A stretch of 64,000 nucleotides of DNA, from NCBI GenBank assembly GCA_000310025.1, contig FN649749.1, forward strand, positions 2,724,297-2,788,296. Direction: 5' to 3'. Made by a program: the position numbers and the translations under genes. The notes beneath the pieces are model-generated. The model had not been told where the DNA came from and did no database searches. It saw only the letters and a program-made list of their open reading frames with translations. This document shows, piece after piece, positions 34,401 through 47,154 of the stretch. Positions within the stretch are counted from its first letter, which is position 1. Each line of letters begins with the position of its first letter. Origin of the DNA: Ectocarpus siliculosus. Taxonomy: Eukaryota > Sar > Phaeophyceae > Ectocarpales > Ectocarpaceae.

Positions 34401-37400
34401 GGCGGCATCACTCACCCCACGCGCGTTGTGTATTCACTGCATGTTGGAAATCTCGTGCGGATATTTAGTTTCTGGTTGGTCTCATACCATTACCCGGACG
34501 TGTGAGGTTTGCTGTACTACGATGGGTCGCGGGTCTTGAACCAGAGGAAGCCGTAAACCTATGCATACGAGTCATTTCCGATGTTCTTCGACGTGGGCGT
34601 ATACATCAAACAGTTCCCTCATCCCTGCTTGATCGTTGGCGTGCCTTCTTGCCTCAGGCTACGACGGCGGCGACTGCTGCGAGTGCACTTGTGTGGTAAG
34701 TTAATCGAAAAGCACGTGGGAGGTCTGAAGAATGTGTGGTTTGGACCCTTTGTGGCCTTGGTAGATATGCGCATTTCTCAGCTCAGCATCCGCCGTCTCA
34801 ATTCTGAAGAACCCTTCAGTCTAGAGACGTTTGCAGTTCTGCCTTCGCACGTGTGTGGTGATGCCCAAAGAAGGCACAGGTTTTCACTTTCAGTAGCAGT
34901 AGGGTCTGCAGAAAGAAAACAGATACTCGAGTAGCCGCTGAACAAGACGAGGCTTGAAACTTTGTCGTAGCGCTTGTACGCTCTGCACTTGCTGGCGTTG
35001 GTTGTCCGAGAAAATCCGTCTGTAACTCCTCCCCCCCCTAATGTCCTCGCGAATGCTCCGTGACAACAATGCTCCATCCTCTCGAGGACGCGTGGTCAAC
35101 GGTATTCATTTGCAATTAAGGCATGCAAAACATGAGTACGCCCCCCCCCCCTCCCCGCCGGCCCTCGCGAATTCTTTGAAAACACAAGTTCCTGCTGCTA
35201 GTGCTAGGACGAGTCCTGCCTATGTTAGCCTTGACCCCTCCCTTCCAGTCCGCCTTCTTTAACCCTTAACAAGTCTTTTGTCTGTTTCTGCTCACGCATG
35301 TGCCAGAGCCCATGGGACGACGACAACTGGGCTTGCAGCAATTACAACGCCTGTATCGACCCTGAGGCCCCCTGTGTTGACGACGACGATATCACCGCCG
35401 TGATGGTGGAGGAGTGCGGGTACGTCAAAGCTGCAACTACCGCGATTGAGTCTATGCACAATTTCTTCTTGGTGCCGTCGAGGAGCGTCTCCAATGTAGT
35501 GCTGCGTTTAGACGTCCACCGAGCAGCACAACCAAGGGCGTGATGCTTCCACTAGTTTTGCTGCTTTGCCACATGTTGTCGCTGACACCCCACCTTCGAA
35601 AATCTGTACGAACACGCCTGGTTTTTGGGGAATGACTTTTCCCTGCCGATGTGTTGTTCGGCGTGGCATGGGTGTACGTGCCGTGACAGCGATATGTCTC
35701 CGATATGATTGCGAAGTTTCCCACATGTGTGTGTGTGTGTGGTTTTTTAGCATCGACCGCGCTGACTGGCTGACCAATGAAAATACGTCAGTCTCAGTGC
35801 GGTTGAAAAGTGTGTGTGCGTTTTTTTGTTCGGCCTTGCTGAGCCCTCAAACCCATGTTCGCCATCATGATGAGATGTTCAGATGTAGCCCGCGCGGAAT
35901 GAGTTTCGGATTTCCCGGTTCAGGCGCGTGTCCAGCCGTTTATTTGCCGGCTCGCTGCTACGCTCCAGTACTGGAACAAACCTGAAGTTCATTTTTGCTG
36001 CCTTGACGTATAACGCGCTTGACGCCACTGACGGCAGGCGGGTGAGAGATGTGGGCGATGGATGGTGTGACGAGGAGAACAACAACGAACTGTGCGGTGA
36101 GATTGCGTTGAGCTGTGGAGCACTTGTGCGGAAGCCGACGTGGCTTCCCGTCCACAGGTCGGCATTTTAGATATAATTCGGAGGTCAGGGACTCAATCGG
36201 TGTCATTCGACCAAACCTCTTGGCATCACCATCCTCCTGTAAGTTTTTCATGCCCATTTTTTCGCCCCTGCACCCTGATTCGGCAGGCTACGATGGCGGT
36301 GACTGCTGCGAGTGCACATGCGAGGTGAGCAACCTTTCCACTACGCATGCCCCCAACTTATAGCACCTTTTCGTGTCCTTGGTAGATAACGCATATATCT
36401 CTTTGCCCCCACCTTTTCATCGGCTGCTCCGATTACCTCATCTCTGGATCTGCACGAGCATTTGTTTTCTTCGCCGCGATATTTCTGGTAAGCCCTTGGA
36501 ATCCGCAATAGGTCTACCAAAGGAGTTCGATCGGCGTTCTTTCGGTACGTATCTTTCTTAATTCTCTGTCCCAATGGTCAGATATGGTATTTTCTCGCAC
36601 CAACCCTTATCTCCCATTCGTTGCCTTGGAAACACACCCGTCAGGCCCCACCTGCGGACGATGACTGGGACGACGACTGGGATGACGACTGGTACGGCGC
36701 CTGCGGCGACGGCTTCGCCTGCATCGACCCGAGCGCCCCTTGCGTCAACGATGACGACATCACTGTCGATGTCGACGAGAGCTGCGACGCTGTCGGTATG
36801 GGCGACGGCTACTGTGACATGGACAACAACAACGCAGCCTGCGGTGCGTGCTCATGGCTCTCGTGTACGGTAGATTGTCTTGCCTGTATTGCCAGCAGGC
36901 CATGAAAGGTGCAAGCCCTGTATCCTTTTTGCCACCCAGGCGGAATCAAATGGCGGAAAGAAAATGATGGAAAGGCGCAAGCCATGTCAAGGAAACGTGG
37001 AAGCCCGAATTTGACTGTGACACGCGGGCGGTAACGTTAGTGAAACACTGCTGTCGAATGACAGAGAGGGCGTGGTGTGGTATGGTGTGGTGTAATGTGA
37101 TGTTTACTGAATAATTCTCCACCGTTCGTGTTGCGTATGCCCCCCCCGCCCCGAACTATCCTCAGCTTACGATGGCGGCGACTGCTGCGAGTGCACCTGC
37201 GAGGTATGGGAATCATTTATTTTCCTTGCCCATTCTAGGCGAAACGCTTTGAAAGGCATGAGACTAGCTGTAGAGTTAAACAGCGCTTCCCGCGGGCCAT
37301 CACCACGCGTTCTCGTTTCAAGCTCTCTCTGAATCAAGTTTTCTGTTGGGTTTTCTTCCTCGCTTTGGTGCGAGTAGTTCTTCCTGTCGGCATTGCGGCT

Positions 37401-40400
37401 CTTCGCCGACCTTAGATTAAGAAACACTGCCAAGGCTGCGGGTCCCCGGTCTCGCTCTTCCTTACCCTGTGACTGCTCCGTCGTGACTGTGTACGTGGTT
37501 TTCGGCCTGGACCAGGGTATATGCGACCTAGAGAATTATCCAACCTCACCCAGTAGTTGAAGTAGGACGATCGCATCAAATGCTGTGGTAGTCGGACACC
37601 CAGGAAGCAAGTTACATGACTGTAGGTGACGTAGGGTATCACTGGACAGCCCCAAGGCCGATTTTTCAAAGCGAAGACAAAGCGAACTGATGAATGAAGC
37701 GGTATGTTTTCGGGTAGCTCTAAACGATATGGTTCTAACATTGCCGTGTTCGACCCCGCCACTGTTGCTACTGCTGTGGAGTAATCCGAGCTTTGAAATT
37801 CGGGCCAGGGGGTGCGAGGTTTGACACCTTATGTCACCAACGGTAGCGCCTCACAGCTGTCTCCGGGAGCATGCAAAGCAATGTAGCCGTTTGAAAACCA
37901 GTCAATGCAAGGAATGGAGCACGGAGTAAACGAGCCTAACGTTCCGTTGCTTGGATGCATGGCACGTACCCTTCGTGCTGCCCGCCAAACACCTCGCGGC
38001 GTTTCGCCCAGTGATAGTATGCCTTCCATGTCGACAAAACCCCGTCCCATGTTCCATCCCGGTGCTATGGTTTGTGGTGTCAGTAGTACGGCCAGGCGTG
38101 ATGGTGATGTCGCTGTCCCTGCCGCTTTGTTACTCGATCTCTTGCACGTGTTCGCGCGTTTCTCCGGCTAACGTATTGCTACGCATGTGCATGTCAGGAC
38201 ACGCCAAACAACAAGTGCGGTAGGTGGAGCGGCTTCGCCTGCATCGACCCTGAAGCACCCTGCGTCGATGACGATTCATTCACCGTGGATATGATCGACA
38301 ACTGCGACTACCCAGGGGGAATCGGGGATGGCTGGTGTGATGAAGACAACAACAACGAGCTATGCGGTAAGCCTCGTGGTTCTTTTTAGTATCGGAAGGC
38401 GGTGAGTTGCTGCTTCTTGAAAACGTGCACCACCGTGCTGGAGCAGGCGCAGTCGCAAGCAGAATGGACCGCGACAGTTAACCTTGTCAAGCACCATTGA
38501 TCGCCCAGCTGGCTGAATCCCTTCTTGTTTGATGCGTCCGGATGGGTTTTCGGTGAATTAAGTAGTGTAGCTCGTTCGACACTTGACAGAAATCGCAAGC
38601 GTCGCTGTCTCAAGCGAATGCCTATGCACGGAAAATACAGGGTGGCGTTGGCGCTCTGACCCATGTGTTCTTCCCGCGTTGGTTGTCTTAAGACCAAGCT
38701 ATGTATGTAGCGCTACTGGCCAAGAAACAACCTCTGTCGTTCTGTCGTTTATGTTTCTCTGCTTCTCTCTTTGATCTGTGCATGTTGGCAACAAATGCGC
38801 GGAAGCGATTCTATGGGCGTCTATTCGTTTGAAGTTGATGATGCCGATTCCATTACTTCCGCTCGCCCATTTCGTTGTCGTACTGGCATGCGAGATTTGC
38901 CGCATGCAAACAAACTATTTCCGCAGGGATCAGGCTCAACCAGCCAACAGCGACCCCTCCCCCTTCTCCTCCTTGCCTTGTGATTCCCCCTCGCTGTCGA
39001 ACTATCCTTCTGTTCCTCAGCGTACGATGGCGGCGACTGCTGCGAATGCACTTGCGAGGTACGCGGGACCAATTCAGTTGTTTTGCCTGCCAAGCGAACC
39101 CGCTTGAAGTGCGTGGATCCGGAAGACATGTTGGGTTTGCCCCCTCAGTAGATACGTTTGCCCCGAAGCTCTTCATGCGTTGTTCTACGTCCCTCTTTTC
39201 TACTCTGAAGAATGTGTTCCATGTTGACAGCATGAAACATTTGGAACCCACGAGTTCTAGAAATCGGCCATTCTTTTGGACGGGAATACCGCCTTTGTTT
39301 TGCCCTTTCCGTCGAACTGTGCATTTTTCTGACACGTTTTACCCACTTTCGGACAGTGTGTGCCTCTGCCACTTGTCCCTGCAAATTTCGCGTGTGCAAG
39401 GTGCATTTCACGGTGCGTCCGCGTGCAAGGGTTCGCAATGTAGCTTGGTGTTTTCAGCATCCCCCTCTCTCTCAAGGTTAGGGCTAGGGTAAGGGCTAGT
39501 CCTCTCGATGACACGTGGGTACTGGTCTTACCGCTAAGGCATGCGAAACATGAGAGCCCCCCCCCCCCCCCTTCCTCTCTCAAGACTGAGCTGCTGCCGC
39601 AATTGTTTCATTTTCCTGTTGTGCGCTCACCGTTCAGGGCAGCGAGGACGACGACTGGCACTGCCGCAACTTCGCCTGCGTCGACCCGAACGCTCCCTGT
39701 GTGGACGATGACAGCGTCACCATAGACATGATCGAAAACTGCAGCTGGTCGACAGGCATCGGCGACGGATACTGCAGCGAAAATCTCAACACGCCGGAAT
39801 GCGGTAGGTCTTTGCCCAAGAAGCTCGCTTTCCCGTACCGTACTCGTGACCTATAGTGACATTCTTGGAGGCAAGCTGAAATAGGGATTGGGTGCCTTGA
39901 AGATGGTGTGAGTGTCGATTACAGACATCCGACGACCTGTTGCCAATAGATGCCAGCGCTCAAATGAGCTCCAAAGTCGATGAAGGTCGCAAGCTCCTTT
40001 GATTGGTTATCTTGGTAGCTGTTGCGGCAAAATCATGGTGCGCGTGTTGGTGTTCGTCCCATTTCCTCTGGCGCGGCCAATCTATGAACGTCTTGGTTCA
40101 TATTTGTTTGACTTATTGGCGGGGGGTCACATGGGCGGAAGGTCGTTGAGGAGGTTGTTTGATTACCCTGGGGTACGCGTACTTTCCGCGAATGTCGCCT
40201 GAGCAAGCAACTTCGTCGTTGACGCCCTTCGACGACCTTGTGTCGCCGTCAGCAGTGGCAGTAGTGGCAGTGGTGGGGAATGAAGCCTAATGCGTCAGAA
40301 CCGCTGTTTAGTATGTCGTACCTCTTCGCCACATGATCCTACTCCTGTGCGTCTCCCTTGGCGACTATGAGCTCGCTCCCTCATTGTCTCACGACTGCAC

Positions 40401-43400
40401 ACGTGGCGTAGGCTGCAACCAACACAAGTGGACCGCGATGTCTCTCTCTCTTACCTGTCCTGCCACGTTCGTGTTTTCCAATTTCCGCAGCCTACGACGG
40501 GGGCGACTGCTGTTCTTGCACTTGTGAGGTAGGGACCACTCATACGAGGACTGGCTAGGTCCTCCCCCCTTTGTGATCGTTGTTCTCGGATGCTAAAATC
40601 ATTTATTGTGTCTCTTCGGTAGGTGGTTTTCTTTTCCCTGTGCCCGTGCTTTTTCTTCGAAGACTGCGACGGCAATTCGGGAGAACATTCTTTCATCGGA
40701 AGCTTTGGTATACGAAAAACAGCTCATCGCGGGCTCGGTATTGTTTTCGGAAGGTCTTCCGTCGAAGTTTCCGGTCGAAGTCTGACGACGCCGAACATGT
40801 GACACGAGTTCGCTACCGCGTGGGCCATAACCTTACAGCACACGACTGCAATGCTAACTGCATGTTTTTGCGCTGTATTTGCTGACCTGACATGTGAGGG
40901 GCGTTGCCGTAACAGAAGGTGCCCGCCTAACGCGAATCACGTTGGGCAAGCGCTGCTTTTCGTGTGCAACCGTTTGGACGTCCCCGACTAGCCAAGAAGT
41001 GTTTTTGCCCATTGCACCACCACAACGGTCTCGACGAAACGACTTCTTGTCTTAGCCTTTTTCCCTGCCGTCGGGGGCTGGCCGCGGTATCAGGCCTTCC
41101 CGTGGAGCCTGGGTATATACTGACCCTCATTATTTTGAATTAAGTTTGGCACTATCACGGCTTGCTTGGACAAAAAGGCCATTTCTGGGTTGGTGCGTCT
41201 CCCCACCCGCTGCCCCTTTCGTTTCTCTTCAAACCGTCTGAACAAGGATATCCCTCCATTTGCCGCTCGCCCTCCTGCCAGAGTCCTTACGACGACGACT
41301 GGGGTTGCATGTGGTTCGCTTGCATCGACCCAGAGGCAGCCTGTGTTGACGACGATGACATCACCGTCGACATGTTCGAGAACTGCGAATACCCGGTGGA
41401 CATCGGAAACGGCTGGTGCGACGAAGCAAACAACATCGAGGCGTGCGGTAGGTTCCTTTCCCACCACGTGCAGCCCATTTCCTTGTTGATCGTCGTGGAG
41501 GCCTTAAGTGTGTTCGTCGGAGAGGCCTTGGGATTGATTGCCTGATTGCCTTTGAGCCAAACACTCAGCGGAAACACACATCCACGTGGTGCAAAACAGC
41601 GTACGCCTTGCTCTCGACAGAGAATCTCCACAAATCCCCCCCATATGCCGGGGAAACTTTGTTTGCCGGTTGCTCGTCCATTTCGGCATCCAACCCCTGA
41701 ACACCCAGATTCCAGGGCGTGGGGGTGATATCAAGTAAGTAAAAAAGCCGTGGGGTAAAGAGATCTCGCCGAAAGGTTGGCATTCGACACCAGCACCAGC
41801 ACCATAGATGCACGCTCACGGTAGGTGACACAAGGTGTCACCCTCGCTGGACGGACTTGACGACGAATGGTGTACAAATTGAACGGTTCGGTTTTTCGTC
41901 AAGCCGTTCACGAGACGTCTCTAACGCCGCCATTTTCCGACGTCACCCTTTGGGCCCCATTACTCCACTCTTTCAGCTGTGGGGTAACCGAGCCGGGACA
42001 GAACGTATGAACTCCTTCTCCCGATGGCTGGAAGGGCCAACTGCTGTACATACAGTCCTTGAAAATGGTCTCAGGGCTCGTATATTCATCAGGCGTGGCA
42101 CTACGATTGACGCACTGTTGTGCCTCCATTTAATGCTGTGTCGTCGTCGTCGTCGTCTTCGCCCTTCCCACCCCGATTCGGCAGGCTACGATGGAGGCGA
42201 CTGCTGCGAGTGCACGTGCGAGGTAAAGTACGCGAAGCGTATGGATTCTCACCACATACTTGGAGTAACGGGCCTTCAAAGCAATGTACTTTTAGCTTGT
42301 CATCTTCTCCTACTTCCATCGGCCTGTGAACCTACCCGCCGCCGATGGCTTCCTATATGGGACACTGCCTTCTCCACGAGCGGTCATTTCCGTTCGTATC
42401 TGGTTTGCTGCGAATGTACATGCCCATCAGCAAACCATTGGGAATCCGCATGGATTCCTCTTGGTAGAAGTACTAATAACCTCTTCTCTTGCCTACGGTC
42501 TCTTGTCTCGTAGTCTTGGGTAAACGCCTGCTATCTGTTGTTGGTGCGAGGTATTTTAGCGCGGTGGTTTCGGTTGGCGTTGGGTCCGATCCGAATAGAA
42601 AACACCCGCGCCCTGGAATCACCTGTTCGACATGTTGGCCAACATCCTCCGTACTTCTTGTCCCCAACACTCCATGCTGCGTCCTCCCTGATCTTTGTAC
42701 TTGTTTTCTGCTCTCTTGTACTCGCCCGCCGCCTTTCAGTATGAATCTCCTTATGATTGGGATGATGATTGGGACTACCACTGCATGGAGTTTGCTTGCA
42801 TCGACCCCAGCGCGCCCTGTGTAGACGATGACGACATTACCGTCGACATGGTCGAGAACTGTGGCTACGTCTCCGGGATAGGCAACGGCTGGTGCGATAG
42901 AAACAACAACAAGGAGGAATGCGGTGAGACCATGCTTCCTGAAACGGCACAAGATACCGTTCCCGCACAACTGCGTGATAAAACATGCACCTGTCAGGGA
43001 CGGAGGTCGGTATTTGTTTGGCTCAGCAGACATCCAGCACGTCCGACTGGTATGCCCCGCCGGTTGGAGCCTATTTGGCTTGACAATGCGAAAAAATTGT
43101 GGTTCAATGAACAATCTGTGCTGGGGATTGACGGCAGAGCGCACTGCACCGCACTGTTCCCAGGAACTATTTCCGCCATATTCGCTGAGCCCGAAACTAT
43201 AGTTTGAACCCAACTAAGCTCGATGTATCCTTAGCTGTATTGGATTGTAAGTATATTGCAGCTTGTGTTTCGTTCCTTACCTCGACGACGTGAGCACGGT
43301 ACGATAACACCTGGCGTCGTTGTAGACGCGTCACAAACCCATTGTACGCGCGGCGTCCGTCGGCAAGAGCCCGATCATTCGGGCTGACTGAGGAGGATCG

Positions 43401-45447
43401 CCCGCAATGTTTCTGGGTCGTCTCCCTCCTTGGCTCCGTCTACTTCGATTTCGGGCCCTATACGCTGCTCCCGACGTACCAATATTGTCAGGGTTGGGGT
43501 TTGCCCAGCGCCCTTTCTCTTGTCTCTCGCGTCGTTGTCAAGCAGCGTACGGTGGTGACAAGTATTTCGCAATGCTGCTTCTCCCAGTTTGTAATTCCTG
43601 TAGAAGGCGCTCTTGTTGTGACAACAACGGTAGGTGGACAGCTCCTCTCCTGCGCTTGCCATCGATTGCGCTCGAATATATAGTCAAGTGACGATATGCA
43701 CACCACATGGACCCAGCGACCAAAACACGAGCGTGTTGACTTTGTACTGGTATTTTTTCGGTTTTCTTCTGTCCAGCAATAACCGTTTTTCTCTTGCGCT
43801 CATGTGTTGGAATCTGGTTCAACTTTGGATGCAGTCTTAATCGACGGCTCCGAGGCTTGGTACAATAACTTGCTGCGATTCTGGCGGCGTTCGTGTTTCT
43901 GTTGCCTTTGTTCGTTGTTGGTCATTATAACCCTATCGTTGGTCGTCCTGACGTGGAGCAAGAACAACTGTGATGTTCGAGCGCTTATAGCGTCCTCGTT
44001 TCCCTCTGTGGCTATCTCTTAGGCTACGACGGCGGCGACTGCTGCTCTTGCACATGCGAGAGCCCGTATGATGACGACTACTCCTGCAGCAGCGAGTACG
44101 GCTCCTTCGACTGCAAAGACCCGAACGCCTCCTGCTTCGGCGAAGAACCTACTGGGAGCGATGACTTCAGCACCGACGACCAGCCAATGTCGTACGAATT
44201 CGTCCCCTGGGAAGAGACAGAGGCCCTGCCGACGGTCGACGGTGCTGTTGAGGTGGGCACCAAGACCGAAGTCGGCGTATCATCTACCGCCCACGACGTG
44301 CGGCCCGGCATGAGCAGCGGCGACGCTGGGTGCGGAGAGGTCGGCGGCCTTGGCTGCACGGCGACCAACACCCGTGACGGAATTTTCTCCGAGATCGAGT
44401 CGAGGTGGTCGTGCGCCACGAAGCTCGTGGATGACGAAGGGCCGTGCCAGATCGAGTTCACCTTTGCCGAACCCCAGACCATTATGGACATTCAGGTTGC
44501 CTTCTGGAAGGGCAACGAGCGCACCCGTACCCTAGAGGTGAGGGCGACACCCAGCAGGCTGAAGGTTACCGAAACAAGCCCTCTCTTTTAGTTACTGGTA
44601 GCCCCCAACAACACTTCTGCGACTGTGAGCCACCATGAGGACTGCATTTCGTAACGTGTAAATGAAATGCTTGGAGGTGTTGACCGCTCCTAGCGATTGA
44701 GTTGAATGGCGATGGCACGTTCGCCGCGGGCTGGGAATCCACCTCGAAGCGGGCTATCGTGCCGATACGTGTGACACCCTCCCATCCCAAGCGGCTTCCG
44801 TGGGCGCTTTCCACGGGCGGTGCTCGAAGCAAGAGTTTCATCTTTCATACCTCGCAAACCTTTCCCCACACAGGTCCACATCAACGGCGAGATGACCCAC
44901 ACTCACGAGTCCTACGCCGATGCCACCTTCAACACGCTCGGTGTGACGGCTACTGACGTCAGTACTGTGATGCTCGAGTCCGTCGCTCTCCTCTCAGACG
45001 AATGGATCAGTCTCATCGAGGTGAGCGTTGTGTCCACGATTGCTTGTTGCGAGGGCCTGGGAAATTTGCCAACCGTTGGTGTCGAGGGGATTATGTTTGG
45101 TGTGCCTCTGGTGTCATCAGGCATACGTGGACAGAGCAAGGTAGTTGTATACCCACCAGGTCAATATTGGACACAAACTCTATCGAGCAGGGCAAACACT
45201 TGGGCAGCAATGGAAAATGTTGGACTCCAAAGGCTTCTCTTGTTTGTCCAGTAGCATCCATTTCGCAACCAGTTCGCCTTTCGGCGCGAGCGAGTCTATC
45301 GCGCAGTGCTCACAAATACGTTTCTTCGAACGTTTGTTCGGACAAATCGCTCGTCCCTTCTCCCTTTCGTCTGTCCCTGTCTCTCTGTGTGGTATTGTAT
45401 TCCGCTGCGCACCTTCACAACAGGTGCTCATCTTCGTGACACCTTGA
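31474..45447 (+). CDS. Secreted protein with eight LNR-like modules and a discoidin (F5/8C)-like C-terminus, 21 exons
   Basis: Exons: 31474-31624, 31935-31972, 32269-32449, 33439-33476, 33949-34129, 34658-34695, 35307-35419, 36038-36096, 36287-36324, 36645-36843, 37166-37203, 38198-38366, 39021-39058, 39638-39803, 40491-40528, 41282-41447, 42185-42222, 42740-42923, 44023-44537, 44874-45020, 45424-45447. All borders are GT-AG; the coding total is 2559 nt, 852 residues plus TGA. Residues 1-25 form a signal peptide. Residues 26-63 are half a module; residues 64-637 are eight modules of 68-79 residues, each with CIDPxAPCVDDDD, GDGWCD, NNN and YDGGDCCxCTC, resembling Notch/LNR repeats with acidic, probably calcium-binding runs. 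Residues ~700-850 form a discoidin-like domain (SRWSCATK, QIEFTFAEP, DIQVAFWKG, ESYADATF, EWISLIEV), a fold often binding carbohydrate. No kinase or membrane segment is seen. Wall or matrix protein is an inference. Confidence 0.9.
35041..35147 (-). repeat. Repeat C, copy 2 (in intron 6 of the LNR gene)
   Basis: CTCTCGAGGACG, GTGGTCAACGG, AGGCATGCAAAACATGAGTACG and a poly-C run: the inverted counterpart of 24290-24405. Confidence 0.55.
37622..37853. mobile_element. Diverged MITE of the TA-flanked family (in intron 11 of the LNR gene)
   Basis: The right end (GGAGTAATCCGAGCTTTGAA, CCAGGGGGTG, ending ACGGTA) matches the right end of 23934-24154. The left end (GTAGGTGACGTAGGGTATCA, CCGATTTTTCAAAGC) is its degraded complement. 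Clearly older than the two copies near 24-26 kb. Confidence 0.55.
39497..39570 (-). repeat. Repeat C, copy 3 (in intron 13 of the LNR gene)
   Basis: CTCTCGATGACACGTGG, AAGGCATGCGAAACATGAGA and a poly-C run: the short, diverged inverted copy of Repeat C. Confidence 0.5.
42139..42158. repeat. CGT microsatellite in intron 16 of the LNR gene
   Basis: About six CGT triplets just before the acceptor of the exon at 42185. Confidence 0.9.
43546..43629 (+). other. Possible cassette exon inside intron 18 of the LNR gene
   Basis: A pyrimidine-rich tract and CAG precede an 84-base open stretch ending at G|GTAGGT. It begins and ends in phase 1, exactly like the junction between exons 18 and 19, so inclusion would add 28 residues without a frame change. 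It reads AYGGDK at its start (compare AYDGGDCC of the family) and CNSC, CCDNN at its end (compare CD..NNN). It may be a decayed or alternatively used module piece. Confidence 0.35.
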
Positions 45448-47154
45448 GTGAGTGGTGGATACACGGGCCCAAGGCGATTGATTCCAACACGAACCAAGCT
45501 TCGCCCTCGACGTGCGTGGCACAACCTGTCGTTTGGATGCTGACGAAATTTCATGGAACACTGTCGTCGAGAACGGGGTTTTGGGAACGAACGCGTATCA
45601 CGTAGGGACATTGGGCCTGACACCCTCGCTGATAGTCACCGCGTTTGCTATCAAGCATTTCTTCCTATTTACGCCTGACTGTGATAGTGACTGATGGACA
45701 AGCGCGGCCTAGTTTCTTGTCTCTGGCCTCTGCGGGCGTGTGTGTTTCTTACCCGGATGTTTCTTTTGTTTGCGTCCGTTTTAAGGTGTGTTTCTTCGTC
45801 ACTCTTCCTGGAGGTTCATGAATAGCTGAGTAGAGAATTGGCCGCAGAACGCTTGTGATATGCGGCCAGGGGTCGATTGATCAGTTCTATTGGCATACAG
45901 CCTGATGTTGTTATCTCTAGCTTGCAACGTATTAATATTGTTCGTACTCGTGGCATTCTGTCGCTACGCATGATCTGAGTGCCGGGTATGTCTTGTAACC
46001 ATTGAGGACTTTTGTTTGGCTAACAATGGCGTTTCTGGAAGGCCCTTTCCCCTTCCAGCAAATGCTCTCTGTGCGTACTGCCGGTTCCGGGTGCACATTT
46101 CATTCTCTGCACGAGTTACTTATTGTGCAGAATTTTTCCCACCATTATTTGGGGTTTCTCTCTAGAGTTGGGCGATCTCCGGTTGCTTCGAGGTAGATTG
46201 CTCTATTAGACGTTCGAGCGCGGTAGGTAGAAACGCGACCGTTCGCCCTTTGTGCAAGTTTGATGCGAAAGGTATTTATTGGCAGTTGTATGGGTTTCCT
46301 CGTTTCTTCGGCGGTATTCTCTGCAGCCAAGTGCATTGTTCCTGCGATATCGCAACCTCCTTGGTCGATGCTAGAGGCCCAAGCAGCGGAGCAGGCATCG
46401 CATCGCCCGTCGGTAGAAGAATGGTGTGGCGTCCTAAGGCATGCGGGAGCATGAACCCGAACGCCTGCGAGTACCTGGAAATTCGTTCACATCTTGTGTT
46501 ACAGGCCGCGGAACTCCAGGATGTGTCTGTCGAGTTCCATGGCTGCCGTGGAGCCGCATGTCAACGCCATTGAACCCCATGGAGAGTGAGCCATGGAGCT
46601 GCACGGAGTGCCAAGAGAATGCGGCATGCGGCTCCATATTGGACGCTATGGGTTCCATGGTATTCTTGGAATATTCCACGGCGGTTTCCGCCGTTTCCGT
46701 TGCGAAACCCAAGGAACATTGCACGAATACCTCGTGGAAGCTCAACGTTTCGTATTCGTATCATTAGCAAGAAGGCCGGCATTCTCAGCACGTACAAACC
46801 CTTCCGCATGACGTTGGCTACTACAGTATTTCATCTAAAAATGGTTTCCTGTTTTTTACCTTGGCAGCGGTAAATGACCTCTTTCCCGAACTTGGATCGA
46901 GTGCCAGCTTCGGTCTTCGAAAATAACTTTCGAAGTACCTCGCAAGCGATGTTCAACCCTTGGTTCACCTAGTAGTAATTTTTCCGCTTGGGGGTAGCCG
47001 CGCTACACGATCGCTACAGCGTGCTATCACGAGAGACAGACGAAAAGCCACGGTAATGCTATTTAGGACACCGGTGTCGTGATTACATTCACTGTGTTCC
47101 TACAGCTCTTTACCTGTCAAACGACAAGCCCTCGTTCGTGCCAGACATTTTGAC
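45448..47154. other. Gene-free stretch after the LNR gene
   Basis: 3' flank of the LNR gene, then unassigned DNA. A patch at about 46530-46700 is unusually rich in CCATGG, GGAGCCGCATG and their complements. No gene recognised. Confidence 0.4.

Noticed and set aside
42473-43213. 246-codon open frame on the minus strand
   Set aside because: Lies opposite the LNR exon at 42740-42923, whose repeated-module match and splice sites are clear. The minus frame is its shadow.
44690-44780. Possible additional exon between 44537 and 44874 (LNGDGTFAAGW)
   Set aside because: The donor at 44537 and acceptor at 44873 join in phase 0 and give the same residue order as the minus-strand paralogue; an extra exon is not needed and would break the domain.
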